64,000 nucleotides of DNA. Source: CAZGCA01 sp964524145. GTDB lineage: Bacteria; Hydrogenedentota; CAZGCA01. The position numbers were made by a program, and so were the translations under genes. Where the stretch lies: positions 1-64,000 of the forward strand of contig CAZGCA010000022.1 in NCBI GenBank assembly GCA_964524145.1, read 5' to 3'. The notes under the pieces were generated by a model. It was not told where the DNA came from. It did no database searches and worked only from the letters and a program-made list of their open reading frames with translations. Shown here one piece after another: positions 7,008 through 15,939 of the stretch. Every line of letters starts with the position of its first letter. The first letter of the stretch is position 1.

Positions 7008-7583
7008 GTGACCGGGAAGAATCAAGCAGAGACTATCTCGTGCGGGGAAGGGTGTGCTTCCAGCGACGTGCTGATCGGAACAGTCCGGTCGGTGAACTTC
7101 GTCGCCCGGAAAGTGCGGATCCGACCGTCTTCCCGCCAGCCGGAACGGTTCCTGGGAATGACGGCGCTGCGGATTCGCCCGCGCGGCACCCGCGAAGAGA
7201 TGGTGCTCCCGGTCGAGCATGCCGCGGTTGCAGGTGCCAACGCGGTCGTGACGGTTCCGGAGACCGTCGAAAACGAAACGCTGGCCAAGCTTAAGGGCGG
7301 CGAGATCGTGGTAGCCGAAGAGGAACGAATGGAACTTGAACAGGGCCAGTATTTCGTTTCCGATCTCATCGGTTTGCAGGTCAGGGACGAGTGCGGTGAC
7401 CCTATCGGAACAGTCACGGACGTTCTGGAGACAAAGGCGCATGACATATACCAGATCGAGTGCCGTGACGGTGCGGAGGCGCTCGTTGCTGCGGTCGAAG
7501 CTGCCATAGTGGATATTGACATGGTAAGCGGTAGCATAACCGTCGCGAAAGAAGCCATAGTGCGGGCGAACAATGCGAATTGA
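7008..7583 (+). CDS. rimM: Ribosome maturation factor RimM
   Basis: A 191-residue protein whose C-terminal half is the RimM PRC-barrel (QYFVSDLIGLQVRD, then GDPIGTVTDVLETKAHDIYQI) and whose N-terminal half is the reductase/EF-barrel-like domain (VLIGTVRSVNFVARKVRIRP). RimM helps mature the 30S subunit head by binding S19. GTG at 7008 is taken as the start because an ATG at 6982 is in a frame that stops at once. A GTG at 7068 nearer the domain start is possible. The 3' end overlaps trmD by 11 nt. Confidence 0.9.
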   Translation: MTGKNQAETISCGEGCASSDVLIGTVRSVNFVARKVRIRPSSRQPERFLGMTALRIRPRGTREEMVLPVEHAAVAGANAVVTVPETVENETLAKLKGGEIVVAEEERMELEQGQYFVSDLIGLQVRDECGDPIGTVTDVLETKAHDIYQIECRDGAEALVAAVEAAIVDIDMVSGSITVAKEAIVRANNAN

Positions 7584-8304
7584 TGTTCTGACACTGTTTC
7601 CGGAGTTGTTTCACGGTCCGCTTGGATGTAGCCTCTTGAAGAAGGCCCGGGAGCGTGGGCTGTTGACCGTCTCCCTGGTGGATATCAGGGATTCCGCATA
7701 CGACAAACACAGAACAGCGGACGATGAACCGTACGGCGGCGGGCCGGGAATGGTGCTCAAGGCCGAACCCATATATCTCGCGGTCGAGAGCCTTCGCGAT
7801 GTCAACTCGCTCGAGAAGATCATTCTCATGTCGCCGCAAGGCCGTCTGTTAACTCATGATGTCGTGAAGGAGTTGTCAACGTTCGAGGATATGGTCGTCA
7901 TCTGCGGGCGCTACGAGGAAGTTGACGAGCGAGTGCGCAGTGGGCTCATAACCGACGAGATATCCATCGGAGACTATGTGTTGAGCGGGGGGGAACTGCC
8001 CGCGCTCGTGCTTATTGAAAGCGTGAGCAGGCTGATCCCCGGTGTTGTGGGCGACGAGGAATCCGTGAAAACGGACTCGTTTTACGGTGGGCTGCTCGGG
8101 TACCCTCAGTACACACGGCCCCGGGAGTTTCGCGGCATGAGAGTCCCGGACATACTGGTTTCGGGCAATCATGAACTCATAAAGAGATGGCGGCTCAAGG
8201 AATCGCTCCGGAGGACGATGGAGAAAAGACCCGGTCTGCTCAAGAGAGCGAGAACCGACGAGCTGCAAAAGGATCTGTTGGCGGAGATAGCCGCTGAGGG
8301 GTAA
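7573..8304 (+). CDS. trmD: tRNA (guanine37-N1)-methyltransferase TrmD
   Basis: Methylates G37 of tRNAs that read CNN and some other codons, preventing +1 frameshifts. The 243-residue protein begins MRIDVLTLFPELF and has the family motif DDEPYGGGPGMVLK, the SAM knot region (MSPQGRLL, then CGRYEEVDERV, then EISIGDYVLSGGE) and the substrate motif YPQYTRPREFRG. These are diagnostic for the trefoil-knot SPOUT enzyme. The start codon lies inside the end of rimM. Confidence 0.97.
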   Translation: MRIDVLTLFPELFHGPLGCSLLKKARERGLLTVSLVDIRDSAYDKHRTADDEPYGGGPGMVLKAEPIYLAVESLRDVNSLEKIILMSPQGRLLTHDVVKELSTFEDMVVICGRYEEVDERVRSGLITDEISIGDYVLSGGELPALVLIESVSRLIPGVVGDEESVKTDSFYGGLLGYPQYTRPREFRGMRVPDILVSGNHELIKRWRLKESLRRTMEKRPGLLKRARTDELQKDLLAEIAAEG

Positions 8305-8325
8305 ACCCCGGCATAACCGAAGGGA

Positions 8326-8679
8326 ATGGAGATGGAACTGCTCAAAGAAATCGAGGCACAACACACCAAAGAGAAGATCCCGGAATTCAAACCCGGAGAC
8401 ACCGTGCGTGTTCACCTGAAGGTTGTCGAAGGCACGCGCGAACGCATCCAGATTTTCGAAGGCACGGTGACTCGCCGCAAGGGAAGCGGGCCGAACGAAA
8501 TGGTTACGGTACGAAGGGTTGCTTTTGGCGAGGGAGTCGAACGGATCTTCCCAGTCAGTTCGCCGAAGGTCGCCAAGGTTGAGGTCGTCGCCGAAAGCAA
8601 GGTGGGCCGGGCCAATCTGAATTATCTGCGCAAACGAGTGGGCAAGGCCGCCAAAGTCAAGACAAAGAGACGTACATGA
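8326..8679 (+). CDS. rplS: 50S ribosomal protein L19
   Basis: A large-subunit protein at the interface with the 30S subunit. The 117-residue sequence has the L19 core FKPGDTVRVHLKVVEGTRERIQIFEGTV (given here as a span near residues 22-49), then FGEGVERIFPVSSPKV and a YLRKRVGKAAKVK tail. Two in-frame ATGs (8326 and 8332) share one ribosome binding site (AAGGGA); the spacing favours 8332. The stop overlaps the rnhB start as ATGA. Confidence 0.96.
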   Translation: MEMELLKEIEAQHTKEKIPEFKPGDTVRVHLKVVEGTRERIQIFEGTVTRRKGSGPNEMVTVRRVAFGEGVERIFPVSSPKVAKVEVVAESKVGRANLNYLRKRVGKAAKVKTKRRT

Positions 8680-9518
8680 TCCAACGGGTCCGGGATGTTA
8701 TGGATGATACCCGGCGCAAACGGCCAACCATAGCCGAACTGCGCGAACAAGCCCGAACATGTGGCCGCCCATATCCTGAGGATTTCATCAACCTGCTCGC
8801 CTCGGACGAGAGACAGGGTGCGCAAGCGCTTTGCAAACAACTCAAGGCAAGACAGCTTGCTCTTGACCGAGAGAAGGCTCGTATTGAGGCCATGAAACGT
8901 GTCGAGAGGGGCCTAAACGCGAAGGGTTACCGGCTTGTGGCTGGCGTGGACGAGGCGGGTCGTGGACCGTTGGCGGGACCGATTGTCGCGGCAGCTGTCA
9001 TCCTGAGCCCGGAAACCTGGATAAGCGGTCTGGACGACTCGAAGGTTCTCTCGGAGAAGAAACGGCTGAACCTGTTTCCTCAGATCTACGAGCAGGCGAT
9101 AGATGTCGGCGTAGGTGTGGTGGATGCGGCGGAGATCGATAGAGACGGCATCCAGTCAGCAAACTTCCGTGTAATGCGGCTCGCACTTGGCGATCTTGAT
9201 ACCCGTCCCGATGGCGCTATCATTGACGGGTTTGACGTGCCCGGTCTCGACGTGTACCAGAAATCAATTATCGACGCGGACCGCAAGTGTTTGTGTGTCG
9301 CGGCTGCATCTGTCGTCGCAAAGGTAACCCGCGACGAGATGATGCGCAACTGGCACACCCTGCATCCTCAATACGGCTTTGCAAAACACAAAGGCTACGG
9401 CACGCGCGAACATATAAAAGCGATTGCACGGTTCGGATTGTGCGAGATTCATCGACGAAGCTTCTTGAGAAGCCACAAGCGTCGATCGTCACGGCCCGTC
9501 GCAAGGTCCCCCGTTTGA
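8676..9518 (+). CDS. rnhB: Ribonuclease HII with an N-terminal extension
   Basis: Removes RNA from RNA-DNA hybrids and single embedded ribonucleotides. The catalytic region begins at about residue 87 with GVDEAGRGPLAGP (Asp92, Glu93), then LDDSKVLSEKKR and IIDADRKCLCVAAASVVAKVTRD, and ends with KGYGTREHIKAIARFG. The first 85 residues are an extra basic, helical region with PTIAELREQ, similar in placement to the extension of Bacillus RnhB. Translationally coupled to rplS by an ATGA overlap. Confidence 0.95.
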   Translation: MIQRVRDVMDDTRRKRPTIAELREQARTCGRPYPEDFINLLASDERQGAQALCKQLKARQLALDREKARIEAMKRVERGLNAKGYRLVAGVDEAGRGPLAGPIVAAAVILSPETWISGLDDSKVLSEKKRLNLFPQIYEQAIDVGVGVVDAAEIDRDGIQSANFRVMRLALGDLDTRPDGAIIDGFDVPGLDVYQKSIIDADRKCLCVAAASVVAKVTRDEMMRNWHTLHPQYGFAKHKGYGTREHIKAIARFGLCEIHRRSFLRSHKRRSSRPVARSPV

Positions 9519-9535
9519 ACAGGACGAAGCCTGAA

Positions 9536-11479
9536 GTGAAATCGTGGTATCGTTGTGGAAGATTCGGAGGGGGTCGGTCAGTCTGCCGGTTACCCTCGAC
9601 ACGCGTTTTTCGTGCCGGCATTCAGCACGTGGCCCTGGCAGTGTGTCTCGCGACGGTGGCAGGATGCGCACGACTTACCGCAAGGGCCAATCCAGAGGCA
9701 GGATTCGAGCCCGTCGTTAGCGACCAGGCGAAGGCATATGCTCACTACTGTGACGGTGTGCTCAATATGCGTGCGGAGCAACGTCTGGCGGCTATCCAAA
9801 GGCGTCTCCTTGTTAGGAACAACAAGGTTAAACCGTCGCCTGTGATAGAACTGCTGATGGCTTGCGCCCGAGCACGGGCTCGTGACGCTTTCAGGAACGT
9901 GACGGAACTCGATCCGGATGCTTTCAGACCATATGTGATGTTGGGCGAGCTGTCTATCCGGACGGGAGATTTCGAGGGTGCGCTTGATGCATATCGACAC
10001 GCTGTCGAACTGGTCCCGGACGCGTTCCCCTCTTTGATGGTGATCGGACAGCTTTCGTTGAAAATGGGCGATACTGATGGAGCAATGAAGGCCTTCCGGA
10101 GAGCCATAGAGGTTGCCCCCGACAGTGTTGCAGCCCGACTCGAACTCGTCAAAACTCTCGAGAGCGCCAACGATCTCGTTGAATCCATAAAGATATACGA
10201 GAAGCTTGTCGAGTTGCGACCGGAGAACCCATTGCTGCATCATCAGCTCGGCGTGGCTTACCTGCGGATTGACCGTCTCGATGAGGCGCGGGAGGCGCTG
10301 GAGAGATCCATCGAAAAGGTTCCTGATTACCTTGACGCGTGGTTCGCGCTCGGGATCATCTATCAAGAGAAAGAGGAGTTCGAGAAGTCCGCCGAGCATT
10401 TTGAACGGGTTGTGACCGGGCGGCCAGGTGACGCATCGGTGCGGCGGGCGCTTGGCGCAGTCTACGCGCGGCTCCTCAGATGGGACGAAGCGGAGACACA
10501 ATTCAAGAAACTGGCCGGCCTGCCCGGAAAGGGGCAAGCCGGTAACCGCGACTTGGCCTTTCTGTACGTGCTCTCAGATCGTCTTGACGAAGCAGAGGCC
10601 GTTGCAGGAAGGCTGTTGGCCCAGGGATCCGATAGTGCCGTAGATGTGGCGATTCTCGGGTTGTGCCTCGTCGCCAAGGGAGAAACCCAGACTGGCTTAG
10701 ACAGGCTCGGTGAAATACGAAGTGAACGCATTGCTGACTCTCGCAGTGGTGACCAAAACATCGAAGATACCTCCGGGGCAATTGACAACATCCACACATA
10801 TGTACTCGACGACCAAGCGCTGGACGACCTGGTGGACAGACTCGCATTTTTCGGCAAAGAAGAGATCAGCAGAAAACTTGCCGCTCTTTTCGAAGAGGCC
10901 GAACGTGAAGGCCTAACAGGTGCTCCCATCCACAACATTCACGGTAAGTGTCTGGAGATCGCAGGTGAATATGATACCGCAGCGAAATTGTACAAAAAGG
11001 CGGTAGTCGTTGAGCCCGACAACAAGCTGGCTTATTTTTCACTCGGCGCGTTGTATGAGGAGATGGAACGCTACGAGGATGCGGCCCAACAGCTTGAACG
11101 GGCACTGGAGCTTGACCCGAACGACCCGACAACCTGCAATTATCTCGGGTACTTGTGGGCCGAACAGAACATGAGACTCGACGAAGCCGAGAAACTCATC
11201 AAGAGGGCACTTGCGAATGACCCTGAAAACGGATTCTACCTCGATAGCCTCGGATGGGTTTACTACAAACAGGGACGATTTGAGGACGCATTGAGATATC
11301 TGCGTGACGCACTATTCAATCTCGACCAGGATGATGCGGTCGTAAGAGACCACATTGGCGATACTTACTTTCAGCTTGGGGATGTCGAGAAGGCCATGGT
11401 CGAGTGGAAGAAAGCCCTCGTGCTCGACCCCGACGTCAAAGGCGTGAGTGAAAAACTGGCTGAACAAGAAACGCCGTAA
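9536..11479 (+). CDS. Tetratricopeptide-repeat lipoprotein
   Basis: A protein of about 647 residues with a signal peptide ending in the lipobox-like LATVAGC, so it is probably a lipoprotein in the periplasm or outer membrane. At least ten TPR units follow (for example AAKLYKKAVVVEPDNKLAYF and AAQQLERALELDPNDPTTCN). A middle section with fewer repeats lies around residues 360-440. The start is uncertain: TTG at 9515 overlaps the rnhB stop, GTG at 9536 gives a 44-residue leader, and neither has a strong ribosome binding site. The repeat order resembles TPR proteins linked to exopolysaccharide export, but no partner is adjacent. Confidence 0.8.
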   Translation: MKSWYRCGRFGGGRSVCRLPSTRVFRAGIQHVALAVCLATVAGCARLTARANPEAGFEPVVSDQAKAYAHYCDGVLNMRAEQRLAAIQRRLLVRNNKVKPSPVIELLMACARARARDAFRNVTELDPDAFRPYVMLGELSIRTGDFEGALDAYRHAVELVPDAFPSLMVIGQLSLKMGDTDGAMKAFRRAIEVAPDSVAARLELVKTLESANDLVESIKIYEKLVELRPENPLLHHQLGVAYLRIDRLDEAREALERSIEKVPDYLDAWFALGIIYQEKEEFEKSAEHFERVVTGRPGDASVRRALGAVYARLLRWDEAETQFKKLAGLPGKGQAGNRDLAFLYVLSDRLDEAEAVAGRLLAQGSDSAVDVAILGLCLVAKGETQTGLDRLGEIRSERIADSRSGDQNIEDTSGAIDNIHTYVLDDQALDDLVDRLAFFGKEEISRKLAALFEEAEREGLTGAPIHNIHGKCLEIAGEYDTAAKLYKKAVVVEPDNKLAYFSLGALYEEMERYEDAAQQLERALELDPNDPTTCNYLGYLWAEQNMRLDEAEKLIKRALANDPENGFYLDSLGWVYYKQGRFEDALRYLRDALFNLDQDDAVVRDHIGDTYFQLGDVEKAMVEWKKALVLDPDVKGVSEKLAEQETP

Positions 11480-11550
11480 CCTTCCCACCCTATTCTTAAG
11501 CAATTGTCCCCGTGTAACTTAAGAAATATCACCACAAAATCCGCGAATTA

Positions 11551-11559
11551 TGATATAAT
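11551..11559 (+). promoter_or_regulatory. Extended -10 promoter
   Basis: TGATATAAT matches TGnTATAAT perfectly and sits in the AT-rich patch after the TPR gene. No good -35 was found, as is common for extended -10 promoters. Transcription would start near 11566, about 255 nt before the alcohol dehydrogenase start. Confidence 0.5.
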
Positions 11560-11566
11560 ATAACCT

Positions 11567-11760
11567 AACAATGGGGCGGTCATGGCTTGTCGACCGACAG
11601 AGGCTCCCAAGCAGTCGAGCAGAGCGGCGGGTAGAGTTACCGCACGTTGTAAGCCATAGGTCAGGCTGGGGTTACGTCAAGAAGGCCATTCTTAACGTAA
11701 CGCGTCCACCACCCCTGTGAAGACGCACGCGAACTGGCGGAGAGACGCTGATATGAGTAG
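11567..11760 (+). other. Structured leader or small RNA of unknown type
   Basis: The region between an extended -10 promoter and the iron alcohol dehydrogenase holds several hairpins. GTTACGT...ACGTAAC encloses AAGAA...TTCTT with loop GGCCA (about 11675-11707). GCGGTA/TACCGC with one bulge lies around 11625. ATGGCTT pairs with AAGCCAT over about 60 nt. It has no features of tRNA, tmRNA, RNase P, SRP RNA or a riboswitch that I recognise. It may be a 5' leader with regulatory folding or an independent RNA. Confidence 0.35.
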
Positions 11761-11820
11761 TTGCAGGGTTTCGGGTACCTTAAAGTTGCAAGTTGTTATC
11801 GCACTTGATTGGAGGCGATG

Positions 11821-12999
11821 ATGACCACCAGTACAGTGAGAACATACGCCTTTCCGACGAGAGTGCAGTTCGGGTTCGGGGCTGCGAAAGGCGTTGCGGA
11901 CTGTGTTTCGGATTTTCGAATACGCGCGGCACTGCTCTTGGCTGATCAAGGAGTTACCCGGGCTGGCCTAACCGACAGGGTCGCCCGCGCTGTGCGGTCT
12001 GCGGGCGTTCAGGTCACGGTCTTCGACAAGATCCATCCTCCGGGGCCTACCGACAACGTCGTCAGCGAGGCTTACGACATATATCGCAGGAAACGGTGCC
12101 AGGTCACTATTGCCATGGGCGGCGGCAGTGTAATGGATACCGCAAAGGCGGTTCGGCTGCTGGCGACACACGGCGGAGACATCAGGGATTATAACCTCGC
12201 ACTGCGCTCGAGGGCGAAAATCACCCCTATAATGCCGAGGCTTATTTGCATACCCACGACGGCCGGGACAGGCAGCGAAGTCTCTGCTTTTCTCTTTGTA
12301 ACAGACACGACACGCAACGTCAAGATAGCCGTGGCAAGCAACTACCTCATCCCAACCGTTGCCTTGGTAGATCCGGGCATGACATTCTCGCTGTCGCCAA
12401 TCTTCACCGCTGCAACGGGGATGGAGGCGCTCGCCCACTCTGTGGAGATCTGTCTGAACGGGGGCGACAACCCGCTTGCAGACGGTTTTGCGCTCACCTC
12501 CGTTCGCCTCGTTGCGGCCAACCTGAAAACAGCGGTCAAGAACGGTCGCCACAAGGAGGCGCGCAAAGAGATGTCGATGGCAGCCATGATGAGCGGCATG
12601 GCGCTGACCCAGAAAGGCGTAGGGCTCATACATTCGCTTGCCAACACTCTTTCAGCGCAGTGCGGTATCCCCAGCGGCGTGGCGATGGCGGTGATGCTGC
12701 CTCACGTGGTGAGGCTCCACGCCCCCAAATGTCCGAAACGTATTGCCGAGATAGGCAGTGTTATGGGCGTCCCCACCGAAGAGATGACCGCGCGAGAGGG
12801 GGCTGCCAGCACCATCGAGACGATCGAGCGGTTGATCAGAAGGGTGAAGCTCCCTCTGAACCTCGAGGCGCTGGGTGTAGAGAAGAAGCGTTTGGAATCG
12901 CTCAGCCAAGCGGCGCTGGCGGACATGGTCTCGATGGGTTCCGCCCGCGAGTGGAGCGAACGGAGCATACTCAGGCTTTATCAGGCCGCGTTCAAGTAA
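11821..12999 (+). CDS. Iron-containing (group III) alcohol dehydrogenase
   Basis: A 392-residue NAD(P)-dependent oxidoreductase of the Fe-ADH family. It has GGGSVMDTAK (100-109) for cofactor binding, TTAGTGSEVS (146-155) and the metal region with Asp and His ligands (VDPGMTFSLSP, GMEALAHSVE, GLIHSLAN, MLPHVVRLH). The alcohol or aldehyde substrate cannot be told from sequence. ATGs at 11818 and 11821 both follow GGAGG; the second has better spacing. The gene stands alone behind a 255-nt leader with strong hairpins, which suggests post-initiation regulation. Confidence 0.9.
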   Translation: MTTSTVRTYAFPTRVQFGFGAAKGVADCVSDFRIRAALLLADQGVTRAGLTDRVARAVRSAGVQVTVFDKIHPPGPTDNVVSEAYDIYRRKRCQVTIAMGGGSVMDTAKAVRLLATHGGDIRDYNLALRSRAKITPIMPRLICIPTTAGTGSEVSAFLFVTDTTRNVKIAVASNYLIPTVALVDPGMTFSLSPIFTAATGMEALAHSVEICLNGGDNPLADGFALTSVRLVAANLKTAVKNGRHKEARKEMSMAAMMSGMALTQKGVGLIHSLANTLSAQCGIPSGVAMAVMLPHVVRLHAPKCPKRIAEIGSVMGVPTEEMTAREGAASTIETIERLIRRVKLPLNLEALGVEKKRLESLSQAALADMVSMGSAREWSERSILRLYQAAFK

Positions 13000-13093
13000 T
13001 CGCAGGGCAGTTGTCCCACCAAGCGAAGACAAGGGAGTGCTCCGTGTTGTGTCGCGTGGACCGAATGACGGTACGGAAGGGAAGGACAAAAAG

Positions 13094-13450
13094 ATGACGG
13101 CGCACAGGAAATTGTCGGTCTTGGCTGTTGGCGTGGGCTGCTTTGCACTTGCGGTGACGATGTCGATCATTCAACCGTTGAGAGACACATCGGCTCAGGA
13201 ACAACGGGAACCCGGTTTTCTCTACAGCGAATTGGCCACCCTCAATTTCAGGGGCGACATCGCCATCACGGTGCCCAATGCTGACGCGCCAATTACGTAC
13301 GATAATGCCGCTCTCGGGGTATACGACGGTTTCGTCGTTGTGTGGACATCCACGGGCAAGGTGGAACTCTACCCGTTCAGTAACATAGCGACCAACGTAA
13401 CCATTGCGGCAGGGAACGTTGCAGTACCGGTCGAGGGCGATGCGGAGTAG
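13094..13450 (+). CDS. Small exported protein of unknown function
   Basis: A 118-residue protein with a Sec-type N-terminus (basic MTAHRKLS, then a hydrophobic stretch to about residue 26) and a cleavable-looking region before TSAQEQREPG. The mature part is short and beta-rich (FRGDIAITVPNADAPITYDN, VYDGFVVVWTSTGKVELYPF). I do not recognise the family. The ATG at 13094 follows GGACAAAAAG; longer in-frame starts would destroy the signal peptide. It follows the alcohol dehydrogenase by 95 nt on the same strand. Confidence 0.6.
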   Translation: MTAHRKLSVLAVGVGCFALAVTMSIIQPLRDTSAQEQREPGFLYSELATLNFRGDIAITVPNADAPITYDNAALGVYDGFVVVWTSTGKVELYPFSNIATNVTIAAGNVAVPVEGDAE

Positions 13451-13539
13451 TCCTTGAACCGGTTTGCATGTCCCGCTTGTCCGCCGCCTGGAGAAGTCGG
13501 ACAGACGTCCCAAAGCGAGGTCCGGAAGTAATAGACCAC

Positions 13540-13568
13540 TTTACACCTCACGGAAAAAGGGGTACAAT
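13540..13568 (+). promoter_or_regulatory. Sigma-70 promoter for the coiled-coil/SH3 gene set
   Basis: TTTACA (13540-13545) and TACAAT (13563-13568) are separated by exactly 17 nt and match the consensus at 5 of 6 positions each. Transcription would start near 13575 and read into the gene cluster that begins at 13646. Confidence 0.65.
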
Positions 13569-13645
13569 TGGGGTGGAGTGATTTGGACAAAGGTAGAGAG
13601 ACGCGTCGTCGGGAATCACAGGGAGTCCGAGGCTGGCGGGAGGTG

Positions 13646-14233
13646 ATGGTGGACAGAAACCCCGGGAACACACCAGGAACTCGTCGACTATTGTGGGCTG
13701 CATGCGCTGTGTTGACGGTGGCTGTCTTGACGTGGGCGTACGTTGCCGGCGCACAGGCGAGGGGTAAGCCCGGTTCGGTGCCAACCTTCGGGCCGAATAG
13801 ATGGAAAACACGTACGGCACAGTCTCGCCTCGAGCAGTTAGACCAGCGGATCGAGGAACTCACCCAGAAGGTTGCGCAACTCGAAGCGAAGGTCGCTGAG
13901 CGGCTCAAGGATAACGAGGATCTTCTATACAGGCTAATGAGAAAGCGCGGCCAGGATGTCGGTGGGCTTCGGCCTACGATGTCCGAGCGGCCGGGGATTC
14001 TGACAGGCATAAGAGACGGCGAACTCTACGAACCAACTATCATCATCTGGAACCTAGCAGGCGGCCCGCTGGCCGGCTCGAAGCCGGTTGTGACGGTGAA
14101 AAGCGGTTTCCCGGTGAGGTTGTACCGCAGTGACCGGGTGGGCGACCAGGAGTGGTACCAGGTGTACACGTATCACGAAACGCCGGTGTCCTACGGATGG
14201 GTATTGCCGACATTGTTTAGGGACTCGTTTTGA
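13646..14233 (+). CDS. Membrane-anchored coiled-coil protein with SH3-like C-terminus
   Basis: A 195-residue protein with an N-terminal transmembrane or signal segment (LLWAACAVLTVAVLTWAYVAGA, about 18-39 with its ends), a coiled coil (LEQLDQRIEELTQKVAQLEAKV, about 62-84) and a C-terminal SH3b-like fold with GFPVRLYRSDRVGDQEWYQVY and PVSYGWV. SH3b domains often bind cell-wall peptides. The same build recurs in the lipoprotein at 15326. GGGAGG sits just before the ATG; a GTG 3 nt later is an alternative. No known family name can be given. Confidence 0.65.
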   Translation: MVDRNPGNTPGTRRLLWAACAVLTVAVLTWAYVAGAQARGKPGSVPTFGPNRWKTRTAQSRLEQLDQRIEELTQKVAQLEAKVAERLKDNEDLLYRLMRKRGQDVGGLRPTMSERPGILTGIRDGELYEPTIIIWNLAGGPLAGSKPVVTVKSGFPVRLYRSDRVGDQEWYQVYTYHETPVSYGWVLPTLFRDSF

Positions 14234-14344
14234 ATGGTCCTGGCAGAGGAGTGCTTGTGCCGACTATGATTACCTCCGGGAAGAAGTGCCGGTGTGCTCT
14301 ACGCCTTCGGTGTTGTATCCCTCAGAGCGTGATGAGGCCCCGAC

Positions 14345-15280
14345 GTGAGCGATAGGGACGAAACAAAACTGTGCCCGTTTTGTCGACAGGTAGTGCCGTA
14401 CCTGGCGGCCAAGTGCCGGTTCTGCGGCGAGATGATTGGCGTCCCCCTGCACCACCAGGAACGCCACCTTACGGAAAGCGATCTGGGAGGTATGCCCGAG
14501 AGCCAGGTGCACTATAGTGGTCGATTTGTCCAGGCGTACGAGGAGCTCAAACACCACCAGGCTGAAACGGAACAAACCAAGAAACGGAAACGACACAAGC
14601 TAACAGTACCCGGCGCGGACAAGTTCATCCTGTGCGTCGTGGTGGCCGGGCTGGTGGTGGTGTCTGTGTTCTCGGTGAGAGCGTTGCTGCGATTCCAGAG
14701 CAGGGTCAGGGACGGTGTGGAGGCTCAGGAAGTGCGTCGTATCCTTGGAGAAGCCGAGGCGGCCCTCGAAAAGGGCGACTATGTGACTGCGATACAGGCG
14801 GCCCACCAAGCAGTCGCTGTCATGCCGGACAGCCATACGAGCAAAGACGTGCTCTTGCGAATCCGCGTGTCCGCGCTCGCCGAGGGACAACGCAGGTATG
14901 ATGAGCAGGATTTCGCAGGATGTGCACGGTTCTGTAAGATGATCCTCCAGGTTGACCCGGGTGACGAGCAGTTGAGCACGTTGTTGCGTATTTGCGAGGA
15001 GGATGCCCCGAGATACTCTATCGTGCTCAACGATATTAGCCGATCACCAACGAAAGGGCTTCGCGCAACCTTCAGACGGCGGGGCGGCCCCCTGGAGTTT
15101 GCCTCCGAGGGCGAGCAGCTTGGACAGCTGGGGTTTACCGTGCTGGAGATCGACGAACCGGCCGGCCGGGTGAAGATGAGGGACGATAAGCGCGGCAGAA
15201 CTGTTGTCGCAACCGTTCAGAGACAGGGCGCCACCGGCAGAATGCTGACAAAACAGGGTCTGGAGATTATTGACGAGTAG
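14345..15280 (+). CDS. Zinc-ribbon, transmembrane and TPR-like protein
   Basis: A 311-residue protein starting with GTG. Residues 10-27 form a zinc ribbon (C-P-F-C...C-R-F-C). A basic linker KKRKRHK precedes one transmembrane helix (about 98-120). A region of paired helices resembling TPR follows (about 128-215), then a small beta-rich C-terminal domain. The order suggests a cytoplasmic sensor ribbon, a membrane anchor and an extracytoplasmic binding part. Its function is unknown. It lies between two SH3-like coiled-coil genes and is probably co-transcribed with them. Confidence 0.65.
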   Translation: MSDRDETKLCPFCRQVVPYLAAKCRFCGEMIGVPLHHQERHLTESDLGGMPESQVHYSGRFVQAYEELKHHQAETEQTKKRKRHKLTVPGADKFILCVVVAGLVVVSVFSVRALLRFQSRVRDGVEAQEVRRILGEAEAALEKGDYVTAIQAAHQAVAVMPDSHTSKDVLLRIRVSALAEGQRRYDEQDFAGCARFCKMILQVDPGDEQLSTLLRICEEDAPRYSIVLNDISRSPTKGLRATFRRRGGPLEFASEGEQLGQLGFTVLEIDEPAGRVKMRDDKRGRTVVATVQRQGATGRMLTKQGLEIIDE

Positions 15281-15325
15281 ACGCTGTCGTTTCTGCAACA
15301 CATGCCCGTGTCCCAAGTTGACACT

Positions 15326-15928
15326 ATGAAGATATCGTCTGCCATTCCAGTTGTAGGATTTGCGGTGTGTCTCGTGCTCGCTGGCGGGTGCGACGAGATC
15401 AAGTCTATTGACCGCAAAATGCAACGCAACAAGGAGTCGCCTGAGCTTTCAGGCGGGCAGTCTGGGCGCACCGGCGACCTCCGGGACGGCGGAACAGAAG
15501 CTGCGAGTGAGCTCGAAGCTGCAATAGCAGAGAAGGAACGCCAGATCGACGAGCTGGAAACGAGAGTGTCCGAACTGGCGACCAAGTTGCAGGATCTGAT
15601 AGCCGCAAACAGGAAGGTTATCGCGGAGTTCCAGCAAATGGAGCACGAAACAATGAGGACCGACGAGGCGGTATCAATCTCGAGAAAGGCTATGCTCAGC
15701 GGCGTGCGGCCGGGACAGACAGACATTGCGGAGGTGTATGTCTGGGACAAACCCGGCGGGTTTGCGGCTAACGCCACTATCCTCTCGAAGGTGGCGAGCG
15801 GTCATCGGGTTCTGGTGCTTGAGCAGAGCGGGAGGGGTCCTCGGACATGGTACCGGGTCGTGTCGGAGGGCGGGGAAGGTTTTCACGCGGGTTGGGTCCC
15901 GGGCGGCATGGTCGTTTTTACACAGTGA
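15326..15928 (+). CDS. Coiled-coil lipoprotein with SH3-like C-terminus
   Basis: A 200-residue protein beginning with a lipoprotein signal (hydrophobic core, lipobox LAGGC). A Gly-rich linker and a coiled coil (LEAAIAEKERQIDELETRVS, about 67-86 onwards) follow. The C-terminal region RVLVLEQSGRGPRTWYRVV...GWVPGGM has the same SH3b-like pattern as the protein at 13646. It is probably anchored in a membrane facing the periplasm. Longer in-frame starts lack a signal sequence, so the ATG at 15326 is preferred. The two proteins look like paralogues with different anchors. Confidence 0.65.
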   Translation: MKISSAIPVVGFAVCLVLAGGCDEIKSIDRKMQRNKESPELSGGQSGRTGDLRDGGTEAASELEAAIAEKERQIDELETRVSELATKLQDLIAANRKVIAEFQQMEHETMRTDEAVSISRKAMLSGVRPGQTDIAEVYVWDKPGGFAANATILSKVASGHRVLVLEQSGRGPRTWYRVVSEGGEGFHAGWVPGGMVVFTQ

Positions 15929-15939
15929 GAGAGAACAGT

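Noticed and set aside
9287..9535. Upstream extension of the TPR lipoprotein reading frame
   Set aside because: It lies almost wholly within rnhB in another frame, and the signal peptide requires a later start.
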